A DNA stretch of 7,121 nucleotides from an uncultured Bacillus sp. (lineage in GTDB: Bacteria; Bacillota; Bacilli; Bacillales; DSM-1321), in the NCBI GenBank assembly GCA_934215995.1, contig CAKQBC010000123.1, positions 1-7,121 of the forward strand. The letters run 5' to 3'. Under the pieces are notes generated by a model. The model was not told the origin of the DNA. It was given only the letters and a program-made list of their open reading frames with translations, and ran no database searches. Positions 6,840-7,121 of the stretch are shown here, in pieces (the stretch's first letter is position 1; each line of letters opens with the position of its first letter). A program made the position numbers and the translations under genes.

Positions 6840-7121
6840 ATGAAAGAATGGTTGGATAAGCACCTAAAAGCGTTAAATTTAACAGACAGTATGGTCCAGG
6901 CTGAAGGGTTCTGCCGATTAGGCTACACGGAAGAAGAATGGCGGGCCATTGATGTATTTGTTTCCATTGCTGAGGATATCGGTTTGAAGGTTCGAAGAGA
7001 TGAAGCGGGGAATGCGGTTGCCCGCTGGGAATCTGAAAATTCCTCGCCTGCAGTTGCCACAGGTTCTCATGTGGATACGGTCAAAGGCGGAGGTGGCTAT
7101 GATGGTGTGCCGGTGTCCTTT
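6840..7121 (+). CDS. M20 hydantoinase/carbamoylase-family amidohydrolase (5' part only)
   Basis: The first 94 residues are present and the frame is open to the right edge; complete members have about 410 residues. AEGFCRLGYTEEEWRAIDVF (21-40) and the GLKVRRDEAGNAVARW segment (48-63) are typical of the N-terminus of N-carbamoyl-L-amino-acid hydrolases and allantoate amidohydrolases (HyuC/AllC class). The metal site opens with TGSHVDTV (74-81; His77 ligand, Asp79 catalytic) and GGGGYDG (83-89; Asp88 bridging ligand). Such enzymes hydrolyse N-carbamoyl or related amides in the cytoplasm; the substrate cannot be told from this fragment. The start is ATG at 6840, ten bases after GGAGG (6825-6829); in-frame TTG at 6834 and GTG at 6831 are closer to that site and cannot be excluded. 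It lies directly behind a terminator-like hairpin, so expression would come by readthrough or from a promoter within the preceding gene. Confidence 0.87.
   Translation, partial: MKEWLDKHLKALNLTDSMVQAEGFCRLGYTEEEWRAIDVFVSIAEDIGLKVRRDEAGNAVARWESENSSPAVATGSHVDTVKGGGGYDGVPVSF

Overview
This window looks like chromosomal DNA from a low-to-moderate-GC Gram-positive of the Bacillaceae type. The evidence is the strong AGGAGG-type ribosome binding sites, a SigA-like promoter, a candidate CodY box, a DUF1672-type lipoprotein (a family of Bacillaceae and staphylococci) and the protein sequences themselves. No species can be named from the sequence alone.

Layout: positions 1-732 hold a leftward, edge-truncated lipoprotein gene (DUF1672 type). 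Positions 733-960 are a divergent intergenic region with a 10-bp inverted repeat, a clear SigA-like promoter facing right and a CodY-like box between its -35 and -10. A rightward cluster follows: an AbgA-like M20 hydrolase (961-2256), an AbgB-like M20 hydrolase (2273-3700), a 233-base gap filled mostly by a three-unit 52-bp repeat array, an AbgT-family transporter (3934-5481), a second and more canonical AbgA-like hydrolase (5502-6776), a terminator-like hairpin (6784-6814), and the start of a hydantoinase/carbamoylase-family M20 hydrolase (6840 to the right edge).

The central genes correspond to the abgA-abgB-abgT system of Escherichia coli. There AbgT imports p-aminobenzoyl-glutamate, a folate breakdown product, and the AbgA/AbgB hydrolase cleaves it to p-aminobenzoate and glutamate. 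This version has two AbgA-type subunits on either side of one AbgB and one AbgT, and a further amidohydrolase downstream. The simplest reading is a salvage locus for N-acyl or N-aroyl amino acids (folate catabolites or related amides), possibly under nutrient (CodY) control, in which two alternative A subunits could pair with the single B subunit. That pairing, and the true substrate, are inferences. I found no wholly unknown protein system. The least ordinary elements are the duplicated A subunit, the repeat array splitting abgB from abgT, and the terminator-like hairpin before a gene with almost no room for its own promoter.
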